The notes under the pieces were generated by a model that was not told where the DNA came from, ran no database searches, and was given only the letters and a program-made list of their open reading frames with translations. Positions 51,059-58,426 of a stretch of 64,000 nt of DNA are shown here, piece after piece. Position 1 is the stretch's first letter. Every line of letters starts with the position of its first letter. The position numbers were made by a program, and so were the translations under genes. This DNA comes from RH-AL1 sp965249685 (lineage in GTDB: Bacteria > Pseudomonadota > Alphaproteobacteria > Rhizobiales > Beijerinckiaceae): assembly GCA_965249685.1 (NCBI GenBank), contig CBDFMN010000003.1, positions 2,542,001-2,606,000 on the forward strand, written 5' to 3'.

Positions 51059-51754
51059 CTATTCCTTGAAGCGATAACCGACACCATACAGCGTCTCGAT
51101 CATCTCGAAGTCGTCGTCGACCGATTTGAACTTCTTGCGAAGCCGCTTGATGTGGCTGTCGATGGTGCGGTCGTCCACGTAGACCTGGTCGTCGTAGGCG
51201 GCGTCCATCAGGGCGTTGCGGCTCTTGACCACGCCCGGTCGGGTGGCCAGCGCCTGCAGGATCAGGAACTCGGTCACCGTGAGGGTCACCGGATCGTTCT
51301 TCCAGGTGCAGGTGTGGCGCTCCGGGTCCATCTTGAGCAAGCCGCGCTCGAGGAGCTTGGCCTCGGATTCCTTCTGCTGCGCCGCCTCCCTCGGGTTGGC
51401 GCGGCGCAGGATGGCCTTGACCCGCTCGACCAGGAGCCGCTGCGAGAAGGGTTTGCGGATGAAGTCGTCGGCGCCCATCTTGAGCCCGAACAACTCGTCG
51501 ATCTCCTCGTCCTTGGACGTCAGGAAGATCACGGGCAGGTCGGACTTCTGGCGCAGCCGGCGCAGCAACTCCATGCCGTCCATCCGCGGCATCTTGATAT
51601 CGAAGATGGCGAGGTCGGGCGGAGAGGCCTTCAACCCGTCGAGCGCCATCGACCCGTCCGTGTAGGTCTGGACGCGGTAGCCCTCCCCCTCCAACGCGAT
51701 CGAGACCGAAGTGAGGATGTTCCGGTCGTCGTCGACCAGGGCGATGTTGGGCAT
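51059..51754 (-). CDS. chvI: Response regulator ChvI
   Basis: A 231-residue OmpR-type regulator. The receiver holds DDD at 8-10, the phosphorylation site D52 in IFDIKMPRMDG, T79 region FLTSKDEE and K in IRKPFS. The winged-helix DNA-binding domain (about 135-230) ends in MIETLYGVGYRFKE. The frame opens 33 codons earlier but the ATG at 51754 (MPNIALVDDD) is the family start. It is the first gene of the unit chvI-chvG-hprK, with EIIA and HPr following after 153 bp. Confidence 0.95.
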   Translation of the reverse strand: MPNIALVDDDRNILTSVSIALEGEGYRVQTYTDGSMALDGLKASPPDLAIFDIKMPRMDGMELLRRLRQKSDLPVIFLTSKDEEIDELFGLKMGADDFIRKPFSQRLLVERVKAILRRANPREAAQQKESEAKLLERGLLKMDPERHTCTWKNDPVTLTVTEFLILQALATRPGVVKSRNALMDAAYDDQVYVDDRTIDSHIKRLRKKFKSVDDDFEMIETLYGVGYRFKE

Positions 51755-52061
51755 ACGGCTTACTCGCGCTTCATGTCGGCCAGAAGAGGGCGACGGAGAT
51801 CTTGCCTGGCAACTTGGTCGCACGGCGGCGTCAAGAGCTTTAGCGGTCTTCACGGCCGAAATGTGACAGGAGTGACTTACTTGCCGATGTCGCGAAGATG
51901 AACCTTAAGCGAGCGGCCGTCAAACGTTCGTTTGTCAAAGAAGACCCTAGAGTTCGCGCGGCAGGCGGGCCGTTCGATTGGTCTTCGTTCCGAGTTGAGC
52001 GCGAAACAATTGCCGCCTCTACCGCTGCATTGCCGCGCGCGCCGCGGAAGGTCGCGTCGGC
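51755..52061. other. Intergenic region upstream of chvI
   Basis: About 305 bp with the presumed chvI promoter. Unlike in many rhizobia, no pckA gene starts here. No recognisable motif or small gene. Confidence 0.5.
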
Positions 52062-52565
52062 TCAGAAGCCGACGACCTTGTTGTCGCCGACGTTCTTGGG
52101 CGGCTCGCCGGTCAGCCGCGCCTTCACGTAGCCATAGGCGTGCAGCCAGGTGGAGGAGGGCGCATCCCAGTATTCCGCGCTCTCGACAGTCACCTTGATG
52201 AGGCAGATCGCCGGGTCGTCCGGTCCTTTGGGGAACCAGGTGCGGACCGGCTCGCTCCACAGGTCCTTGATCTTCGCCTTGTCGCGGACGATCTCGCCAC
52301 GTCCGGCAACGGAGACGTAGTTCTGCCGCTTGGGCTCGGAATAGGCGAGCAGGACGTGCTCGTCGTGCAGCACCTCTTCGACCTTCGGCGTGCCGTCCTT
52401 GGAGAAGAACCAGAGCTCGCCCTCGAACGCCCGCTGGATTGCCGCCATCGGCCGGCCGCTCAGCTTGCCGTCGGCGCCGCGCGTGACCATCAGCGTGAAC
52501 TCGACGTCCTTGATCATCGACCAGACCTTGTCCTGGTCCTCGCGGCTGCTGGAATGCTCCACCAT
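52062..52565 (-). CDS. Pyridoxamine 5'-phosphate oxidase-like protein (general stress protein 26 type)
   Basis: A 167-residue split-barrel flavin-binding protein. Segments VEFTLMVTRGADGKLSGRPMA (in parts), ELWFFSKDGTPKVEEV, YVSVAGRGEIV and LWSEPVRTWFPKGPDDP are typical of the GSP26-like branch. The ATG at 52565 is preceded by GAGGAGACG, and the further upstream frame is rejected. An EcfG-type promoter candidate lies 31 bp upstream (52596-52621), which agrees with a stress role. It is divergent from the HugZ-like gene. Confidence 0.88.
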   Translation of the reverse strand: MVEHSSSREDQDKVWSMIKDVEFTLMVTRGADGKLSGRPMAAIQRAFEGELWFFSKDGTPKVEEVLHDEHVLLAYSEPKRQNYVSVAGRGEIVRDKAKIKDLWSEPVRTWFPKGPDDPAICLIKVTVESAEYWDAPSSTWLHAYGYVKARLTGEPPKNVGDNKVVGF

Positions 52566-52595
52566 CTGTCGTCTCCTCACGTAATGCGTGGCGCA

Positions 52596-52621
52596 AACCC
52601 AGGCTTGCCGAGCATGGTTCC
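52596..52621 (-). promoter_or_regulatory. Candidate EcfG-dependent promoter of the stress protein gene
   Basis: On the minus strand GGAAC (52617-52621) is separated by 17 bp from GGTT (52596-52599). The alphaproteobacterial general stress consensus is GGAAC-N16/17-CGTT, so there is one mismatch. It lies 30 bp before the ATG. Confidence 0.5.
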
Positions 52622-52707
52622 CACGCACCCCGTCTCTGCAGCCGGTCGCCGCGGCGTCTTGCGCCGTCTGCCTCGCGCGGGCCATGGTCGATCGCGAGGA
52701 GATGCCG

Positions 52708-53472
52708 ATGCCCGACGAGACCGCTGGACCCGCGCCGATGGAGCCGGAGTTCCGGCCGGAGGTCGAAGCCAAACGCCTGCTGCGCGCCACGCGTGCCGGC
52801 GCGCTCGCCACGCTGACCGCCGCAGGCGACCCCTTCGCGTCGCTCGTCACGGTCGCGACCGACCCCGACGGCTCGCCGCTGATCCTCGTCTCGCAGCTCT
52901 CCGCCCACACGCGACACCTCGGCCGCGACCCCCGCGCCTCGCTGCTGCTGGCGGACACGGGCGCCGGCGACCCGCTCCGCCACGCCCGGCTGACGGTCAC
53001 CGGACAAGCCGCGCAGGTCGTCGAGCCGGCGGCACGGGCCGCCGCGAAGGCGCGGTTCCTCGCCCGGCACCCCGACGCGGCGCTCTACGCCGATTTCGCC
53101 GACTTCTCCTTCTGGCGGATCGCGATGGAGCAGGTCCATCTCAACGGCGGCTTCGCCCGCGCGGCACGGTTTCCGGCCGCGCGCATCCTCACCGCGGTGG
53201 CAGGCGCGCAACCGCTGCTGGAGGCGGAAGCCGGCGCGCTCGCCCACGTCAACACCGACCATTCCGACACGCTGGCGCTCTACGCCCGCGCCCTCGCCGG
53301 CGAGACCGACGGCCCCTGGCGCGCAACGGGGATCGACCCCGAGGGCCTGGACCTCGCCTGCGAGGAGCGGACCGCGCGGATCGCCTTTCCCACGCGCATC
53401 ACGACGCCCGCCGCCCTGCGCGCCGCGCTCGTCGCCCTGGCGGAGGCGGCGCGCGACGCAACCGCGCGATAG
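52708..53472 (+). CDS. HugZ-like heme/flavin split-barrel protein with DUF2470 domain
   Basis: A 254-residue protein. The N-terminal half is a pyridoxamine phosphate oxidase-like barrel (LLRATRAGALATLTAAGDPFASLV, LASLLLADTGAGDPLRHARLTVTG in parts); the C-terminal half (ALAHVNTDHSDTLALYARA) is a DUF2470 domain as found in HugZ-type heme oxygenases. The ATG at 52708 has GAGGAG six bases upstream and is preferred over earlier Met codons. HugZ proteins bind or degrade heme, but many relatives are uncharacterised, so activity is uncertain. Confidence 0.85.
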   Translation: MPDETAGPAPMEPEFRPEVEAKRLLRATRAGALATLTAAGDPFASLVTVATDPDGSPLILVSQLSAHTRHLGRDPRASLLLADTGAGDPLRHARLTVTGQAAQVVEPAARAAAKARFLARHPDAALYADFADFSFWRIAMEQVHLNGGFARAARFPAARILTAVAGAQPLLEAEAGALAHVNTDHSDTLALYARALAGETDGPWRATGIDPEGLDLACEERTARIAFPTRITTPAALRAALVALAEAARDATAR

Positions 53473-53571
53473 GCCGAGGCGCCACCATCGCCTGGCCACA
53501 GCATCGGTCGCGACGCGATTCCGCGGCGACTCTGGACGCGGACTTGGGGGCCGTGAGGATCGTCCGGTGCT

Positions 53572-54093
53572 TCAGCCGAACCGCCGCGCCAGCGCCGCCA
53601 GGGTCGCGTCGGCGATGCCGAGGCCGGTCATGTGCGCGTAGGTGTTACGAACGTAATCGGGATTGGCGCCCGACGCGCCGACGCCCTGCGCAACGAACCG
53701 CTCGAGCGCCGGCAGGTCGAGCGTGCCGGCGTATTGGCCGTGGCGTCGATCGACGGCGTAGGACAGGGCCTTGACTCGGCGGCCGTCCGCGAGCGTCGCG
53801 TTGAGGACGATCTCGCGGTAGACCATCGTGACTTGCTCGCGCCCGCGCAGGTAGGCGACGGTCGCCTCGGTCTCAGCCGCGCGCACGCGGAAGGCGAGGC
53901 CCTTGCACGAGCCGCCGCGGTCGAGGCCGAGCACTAGCCCCGGCCGCTCCGGCGTGCCGCGATGCACGTGCGAGTAGACGCAGAGCGCCCGGTGGTAGCC
54001 GCGCACCACGGCGAGCTGCTGCTCCTCGAAGACGAAGCCCGGCCGCCACATGAGCGAGCCGTAGCCGAAAACCCAGAGGTCGTCCCCCGTCAT
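53572..54093 (-). CDS. chaC: Gamma-glutamylcyclotransferase, ChaC family
   Basis: A 173-residue protein of the ChaC branch, which degrades glutathione to 5-oxoproline and Cys-Gly. The substrate-binding motif is VFGYGSLMWRPGF (8-20); the catalytic glutamate probably lies in MVYREI (near 110). Length and motif order match the family. It lies alone between the HugZ-like and DUF2125 genes. Confidence 0.9.
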   Translation of the reverse strand: MTGDDLWVFGYGSLMWRPGFVFEEQQLAVVRGYHRALCVYSHVHRGTPERPGLVLGLDRGGSCKGLAFRVRAAETEATVAYLRGREQVTMVYREIVLNATLADGRRVKALSYAVDRRHGQYAGTLDLPALERFVAQGVGASGANPDYVRNTYAHMTGLGIADATLAALARRFG

Positions 54094-54202
54094 CCGCCTC
54101 GCGCCCCGAAAGTGCCACGTTCCCCGCTCAGATGGCCGTGCAGGCCATCATCCCCCAAGGCCGGTATGGCCCGACAGGCTCCGCGAGGTCAAAGGCGAAT
54201 CG

Positions 54203-55228
54203 ATGCGCGTTGCCGGCCTGACCCTCGCCGCCCTCTTCCTTCTCCTCGCGGGCGGCTGGACCGCGGCCTGGTTCTACGCCGCCGGCGCGGCGGGCCGCGC
54301 GCTCGAGGGCTGGATGGACGGGGAACTGGCGCAGGGCCGGCGCTGGACCTGCCCGGGACGCCGCGTCGGCGGCTATCCGACAGCGATCGAGGTCACGTGC
54401 GACCACCCCACCTTCGCCGGCCTGGCGCTCGGCGAGCAGGCGTCGGGGTCGGTGGCCCGCGCGCGCCTCCGGCTCAGCGCCCTCGATCCCCGCCGCGCCG
54501 TGCTGGTGTTCGAGGCGCCGCTGGCCTATCGCAGCGACGACGGCACCAGCGACTTCACGGCCGACTGGAGCGCCCTGGCGCTCGACGTGAGCGGCTTGCC
54601 GGACGCCGTCGCCGGCGGCACGCTGAGCGGGGCCGGCGTGGCGGCGCGCGGGCGGTTCGGCGGCACGAACGCCGACATCCCGCGTTTGGGCAGGCTCGAC
54701 CTGGCGGTGGCGAGCGTCGCCGCGGTCGATCCCACGCTCGACTTCCACCTCGCGCTCGAGGGCGTGCCCGCCGTAGCGCTCGACCGCGCCCTGGGCGACG
54801 CGCAGCCGGTCTCCTCGGTGTTTGCGGGCCGCCTCACCCAGGCGATGTTCGCGGACGCCGAGACCCTTCCGGCGCTGATCGAGCGATGGCGGCAGCGTGG
54901 CGGCAGCATAAGCCTTTCGGTCGCGCGGGCGGCGCGCGGCGCGGCGCGGATGGAGGCGACCGGGGCGCTCCACCTCGACGGCAACCACCGGGTCGAGGGC
55001 AAGCTCGACGCCAGTTTCACCGGGGCCGGCCCCATCCTCCGCCGCTACGGCATCAACCCGAACTTGGTGGCGGCGGGCTCCATCCTCAACAGCCTGTTCG
55101 GCAAGCGCGACGCCGCCACCCGGCCGCCCGGCGACCCCGACGCGATCCGTCTGCCGCTGCAGTTCCGCAACGGCCACCTCGGCGTCGGCCCGGTGGTGAC
55201 CGCGGTCGAGCTGCCGCCGCTATACTGA
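54203..55228 (+). CDS. DUF2125 domain protein
   Basis: A 341-residue protein with an N-terminal signal or membrane anchor (residues 3-25) and a long beta-rich extracytoplasmic domain. The start YAAGAAGRALEGWMDGELAQGRRWTCPGRRVGGYPTAIEVTCDHP (in parts) with RVGGYP is characteristic of the DUF2125 family of alphaproteobacteria. Function not known; a lipid-transport or envelope role has been considered for AsmA-like folds. Confidence 0.85.
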   Translation: MRVAGLTLAALFLLLAGGWTAAWFYAAGAAGRALEGWMDGELAQGRRWTCPGRRVGGYPTAIEVTCDHPTFAGLALGEQASGSVARARLRLSALDPRRAVLVFEAPLAYRSDDGTSDFTADWSALALDVSGLPDAVAGGTLSGAGVAARGRFGGTNADIPRLGRLDLAVASVAAVDPTLDFHLALEGVPAVALDRALGDAQPVSSVFAGRLTQAMFADAETLPALIERWRQRGGSISLSVARAARGAARMEATGALHLDGNHRVEGKLDASFTGAGPILRRYGINPNLVAAGSILNSLFGKRDAATRPPGDPDAIRLPLQFRNGHLGVGPVVTAVELPPLY

Positions 55229-55449
55229 GACGACCGGCCAAGGGCCGCGACGGAGAGGTTCATCCTGCCTTGCTGATGACAACGGCAGGCGTTTTCAAGC
55301 AGTCCAACGAACAGCACCTCCTATCCGCGACGCGCGGGTGACGGTCTTTTGCGCCACCCTCCCGATCGAGCCGGTAGGCAGGTCCGGACGAGAAAGACCG
55401 CTCTCTTCATGGTTGGAAGCGATTTCGCTTCTATGGCAGCATCCACGTC

Positions 55450-56385
55450 ATGGATTTGCACGGCATCGACCTGAACCTGCTCGTCGCCTTCGACGCGCTC
55501 ATGGCGGAACGCAGCGTCACGCGCGCGGGAGTCCGCATCGGCCGCACGCAGCCGGCCATGAGCGCAGCTTTGTCGCGCCTTCGGACGCTGCTGAGGGATG
55601 AGCTTTTCGTGCGCAGCCCGTCCGGGTTGCAGCCGACGCCCCGCGCGCTCGACCTCGCCGAGCCGCTTGGGCAGTCGCTCGCCGCCATCCAGCGCACCCT
55701 CGCCTTCACCCAGGCCTTCGACCCTGGATCGTCGGCCGCGACCTTCACGCTCGGCCTGTCGGACCATCCGGCCTACGTCCTGCTGCCGATCCTGGTCGCG
55801 TGGCTGCGCGCCGTCGCACCCGCGGTGGCGCTCCGCATCCGGAGTTTCGTTGGGCGCGACGAAGCGGTCGCGTTATTGGACGCGGGCGACGTGGACCTCA
55901 CAGTCGGCGTGCCCCCGACCGTTGCGTCGGGGCGGATCCTGACGCGCCCGCTGTTCACCGAACGCTTCGTCTGCATCCTGAGGAAAGACCATCCCTCGGC
56001 GGCGATGGGCGCGCTGGACCTCGCCGCCTTCCTCCGCCTGCCGCATCTGCTGGTGTCGCCGGAGAACGAGCGCTTCGGGCTCGTCGATGCCGCCTTGGCA
56101 CGACAGGGCTTGAAGCGACGTCTCGCTTTGACGCTGCCGCAAATGTATGCCGCGCCTGCCCTCGTCGCGCGATCGGACCTCGTCGCAACGCTCATGAGCG
56201 GGATCGTCGCCGCCTCCGGCCACGCGCACGCGCTGCGAGTGCTGGAACCGCCCCTCGCGCTGGAGCCGATTTTGTTCGTGCTGTCCTGGCACAGACGCAA
56301 CGACGGGCATCCGGCCCAGCGCTGGCTGCGCGATGGCATCGCGACCCTGGACCTCGGAATGCCTCGAGCGGGCCTCCCGGCCTAG
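55450..56385 (+). CDS. LysR family transcriptional regulator
   Basis: A 311-residue LysR-type protein. The winged helix occupies residues 1-65 (DLNLLVAFDALMAERSVTRAGVRIGRTQPAMSAALSRLR in parts), with LFVRSPSGLQPTPRA following; the effector-binding domain spans 95-295. The start MDLHGIDLNLL matches the NodD/LinR-like subgroup. Its end overlaps the end of the convergent phyR gene by 4 bp. Target genes are unknown. Confidence 0.92.
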   Translation: MDLHGIDLNLLVAFDALMAERSVTRAGVRIGRTQPAMSAALSRLRTLLRDELFVRSPSGLQPTPRALDLAEPLGQSLAAIQRTLAFTQAFDPGSSAATFTLGLSDHPAYVLLPILVAWLRAVAPAVALRIRSFVGRDEAVALLDAGDVDLTVGVPPTVASGRILTRPLFTERFVCILRKDHPSAAMGALDLAAFLRLPHLLVSPENERFGLVDAALARQGLKRRLALTLPQMYAAPALVARSDLVATLMSGIVAASGHAHALRVLEPPLALEPILFVLSWHRRNDGHPAQRWLRDGIATLDLGMPRAGLPA

Positions 56386-57197
56386 CCGACGCTCTCGGCC
56401 TCTTCCTTGCGGCGGGAGCGGCGGTCGAAGAACAGCGCCTGGCTGATGACGGCCTTGAGGCTGTCGACGCCGAAGGGTTTGGTGATGAGGAAGGCGGGCT
56501 CGGGCGGCGCGCCGGTCAGGAAGCGCTCGGGATAGGCGGTGATGAAGATCACGGGCACCGAGAACGTGTCGAGGATCTGATTGACGGCCTCCAGCCCCGA
56601 GCTGCCGTCGGCGAGCTGGATGTCGGCGAGGATCAGGCCGGGCCGCTCCTTGCTGACCGCCTCGACCGCCTCGTGGTGGGTGCGCGCGACGTTGACGACG
56701 CGGTGGCCGAGTTCCTCGACCAGGGTCTGCAGGTCGAGGGCGATGAACGGCTCGTCCTCGATGATCAGCACATCCGTGCGGATCTGGTTGGCGATCTCCT
56801 TGCCGGCCGTATCGATCAGCGCGGCTGCTTCTTCGCCCGGGCAGCCGAGCACGCGGCCCACCTCCGCGGTGTCGAAGCCTTCGAGCGAGCTGAGGAGGAA
56901 GGCGATGCGCGGCCGCAGGGTGATCGCCTCGAGGTTGCGGCGGGCGCCGTGCTCGTCTGACGAGAGGTCGGGTTGGTCGACATGGGCGTTGACCGGCATG
57001 GACCCCCAGACCTTGAGGAAGGCGCGATAGAGCGAGGCGCGAACATCGGGACCGGCGTCGAACCCAGCCGGGTCGCCGACGATCGCCTCCAGCGTGGCCA
57101 GCACATAGGCGTCTCCGCCGGCCTGGTTGCCCGTCAAGGCGCGGGAGAAACGACGCAGATAGGGAATGTGAGAGGCGATGGCCTGGGAAACCGACAT
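56382..57197 (-). CDS. phyR: General stress response regulator PhyR (anti-anti-sigma factor)
   Basis: A 271-residue protein with the sigma-like domain first (residues 1-130) and the receiver domain last (140-262), the inverted order specific to PhyR. Receiver residues: E147/D148 in IIEDEP, phosphoacceptor D192 in LILADIQLADG, T219 in FITAYPERFL and K in ITKPFG. Phosphorylated PhyR binds NepR and frees EcfG. The ATG at 57197 has AGAGGAA upstream; the frame beyond is not coding. An EcfG-type promoter lies 56 bp ahead, implying autoregulation. It is divergent from nepR-ecfG. Confidence 0.96.
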   Translation of the reverse strand: MSVSQAIASHIPYLRRFSRALTGNQAGGDAYVLATLEAIVGDPAGFDAGPDVRASLYRAFLKVWGSMPVNAHVDQPDLSSDEHGARRNLEAITLRPRIAFLLSSLEGFDTAEVGRVLGCPGEEAAALIDTAGKEIANQIRTDVLIIEDEPFIALDLQTLVEELGHRVVNVARTHHEAVEAVSKERPGLILADIQLADGSSGLEAVNQILDTFSVPVIFITAYPERFLTGAPPEPAFLITKPFGVDSLKAVISQALFFDRRSRRKEEAESVG

Positions 57198-57252
57198 GAA
57201 CCTATTCCTCTCGATCCGACCGGCGGGCGCATCAGCTTGAGCTACGCTGCAG

Positions 57253-57278
57253 AACGCGCGACCCTGCAATAAAGTTCC
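57253..57278 (-). promoter_or_regulatory. EcfG-dependent promoter of phyR
   Basis: On the minus strand GGAAC (57274-57278) and CGTT (57253-57256) are separated by 17 bp, a perfect match to the EcfG consensus GGAAC-N16/17-CGTT. The -10 element lies 55 bp before the phyR ATG. Confidence 0.8.
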
Positions 57279-57286
57279 GCGGCGGA

Positions 57287-57312
57287 GGAACCAAACGCCG
57301 GCTGGCTGCATT
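57287..57312 (+). promoter_or_regulatory. Weak EcfG-like promoter candidate of nepR-ecfG
   Basis: On the plus strand GGAAC (57287-57291) is followed after 17 bp by CATT (57309-57312), one mismatch from CGTT in a conserved position. It would be divergent from the phyR promoter with the two -35 elements only 8 bp apart. Confidence 0.35.
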
Positions 57313-57486
57313 CTTTGCGTGCCCACCGGAGTTGATCCAGACCCAAACCTGTTGGGCGGTTCAAACTGCTTTGCAGTCCGCGACCACCTGACGAGCTACC
57401 TTGGAGTCCGTTCTAGGCCCGTTGCCGGTTCCCACACCCACGCTGCCGCAGCAGGCTCACGGCTTATTGCCCAGTCTCCCATTTTC

Positions 57487-57723
57487 ATGCAAGACCCGCG
57501 TCGCCGCCGGACGCCAACATCGTTAGAGGGTAGCCCTTTGTCGTCTCTTCGTGTCAAAAAAACGACCGCAAAACCTGAGATCACGGATCAGATCGGGCGG
57601 CATCTGCGGTCCGTCTACAACGACGTGCTCGCGCAACCCGTGCCGGACCGTTTCCTCGACCTGTTGAAAGACCTCGACGCCCTGCCCTCGCCGTCCCTTG
57701 CGGAGAAGAAGGCATCCAAGTGA
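57487..57723 (+). CDS. nepR: Anti-sigma factor NepR
   Basis: A 78-residue protein. The conserved core TDQIGRHLRSVYNDVLAQPVPDRFLDLLKDLD (in two parts) covers residues 33-64 and forms the two helices that wrap the sigma factor. The frame opens earlier at 57319, but the ATG at 57487 gives the usual NepR length. It overlaps the GTG start of ecfG (GTGA), the classic arrangement that couples anti-sigma and sigma synthesis. Confidence 0.92.
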   Translation: MQDPRRRRTPTSLEGSPLSSLRVKKTTAKPEITDQIGRHLRSVYNDVLAQPVPDRFLDLLKDLDALPSPSLAEKKASK

Positions 57724-58331
57724 CAGGGGAACCCGCCGTTACGCCGACGCCGCGCCCCCCCGCCAGCGCGCAGATGAAGGCGGACCTGATTTCCGTCATC
57801 CCAAACCTGCGCGCCTTCGCCGTCTCGCTGTGCGGCAATCCCGACCGCGCCGACGACCTCGTGCAGGAGACGCTGGTCAAGGCCTGGAGCAATCTCGGCT
57901 CGTTCGTCGAGGGCACGAACCTTCCGGCCTGGCTCTTCACCATCCTGCGCAACATCTATTATTCCGAGTACCGCAAGCGCCGCCGCGAGGTGGCCGACAC
58001 GGACGGCGCCATCGCCGCCAAGCTTGCGGCCGCCCCCGCCCAACACGGCCACATGGACTTCCAGGACTTCCGCGAGGCGTTGCAGCGTCTGCCGACCGAC
58101 CAGCGCGAGGCGCTCGTGCTCATCGGCGCCTCCGGCCTGTCCTACGAGGAGGCGGCGGGCGTCTGCAAGTGCGCGGTGGGCACGATGAAGAGCCGCGTCA
58201 ACCGTGCCCGCAACCGGCTGGCGGAGATGCTGTCGCTGCAAACGAGCGGCGAGTTCGGCAACGACGGCGACTGGCAGGCGATCGACCCGATCTTCCTCGG
58301 CCAGCGGTTTTCCCGCACCGGCAGCGATTAG
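57720..58331 (+). CDS. ecfG: Extracytoplasmic function sigma factor EcfG
   Basis: A 203-residue ECF15 sigma factor. Region 2 reads NLRAFAVSLCGNPDRADDLVQETLVKAWSN and region 4 LPTDQREALVLIGASGLSYEEAAGVCKCAVGTMKSRVNRARNRL (in parts). The start is GTG at 57720, overlapping the nepR stop. It directs RNA polymerase to GGAAC-type promoters of the general stress regulon when released from NepR. Two such promoters are visible in this window. Confidence 0.95.
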   Translation: MTGEPAVTPTPRPPASAQMKADLISVIPNLRAFAVSLCGNPDRADDLVQETLVKAWSNLGSFVEGTNLPAWLFTILRNIYYSEYRKRRREVADTDGAIAAKLAAAPAQHGHMDFQDFREALQRLPTDQREALVLIGASGLSYEEAAGVCKCAVGTMKSRVNRARNRLAEMLSLQTSGEFGNDGDWQAIDPIFLGQRFSRTGSD

Positions 58332-58349
58332 GCCCTGCCGTTCGCCCTA

Positions 58350-58374
58350 CCCTCCCTTCCTTGAAGGGCGAGGG
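58350..58374. terminator. Imperfect hairpin after ecfG
   Basis: CCCTCCCTTC (58350-58359) pairs with GAAGGG and, after a 2-base bulge, AGGG (58363-58374) around a CTT loop, 18 bp after the ecfG stop. No T-run follows. It may also be a copy of a dispersed GC-rich intergenic repeat. Confidence 0.4.
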
Positions 58375-58426
58375 GAAGGGCGCTACGAGGTCGACGAGGA
58401 TCGGCCGGCCTGGGATGGGATGCGGG

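Noticed and set aside
49061..51901. 946-codon open frame on the plus strand across chvG/chvI
   Set aside because: It is antisense to firmly identified chvG and chvI; long shadow frames are expected in GC-rich coding DNA, and the translation has no recognisable domain.
57698..58426. Long frame that would fuse upstream sequence to FumC
   Set aside because: The 5' part is a shadow of ecfG in another frame; FumC begins naturally at 58427.
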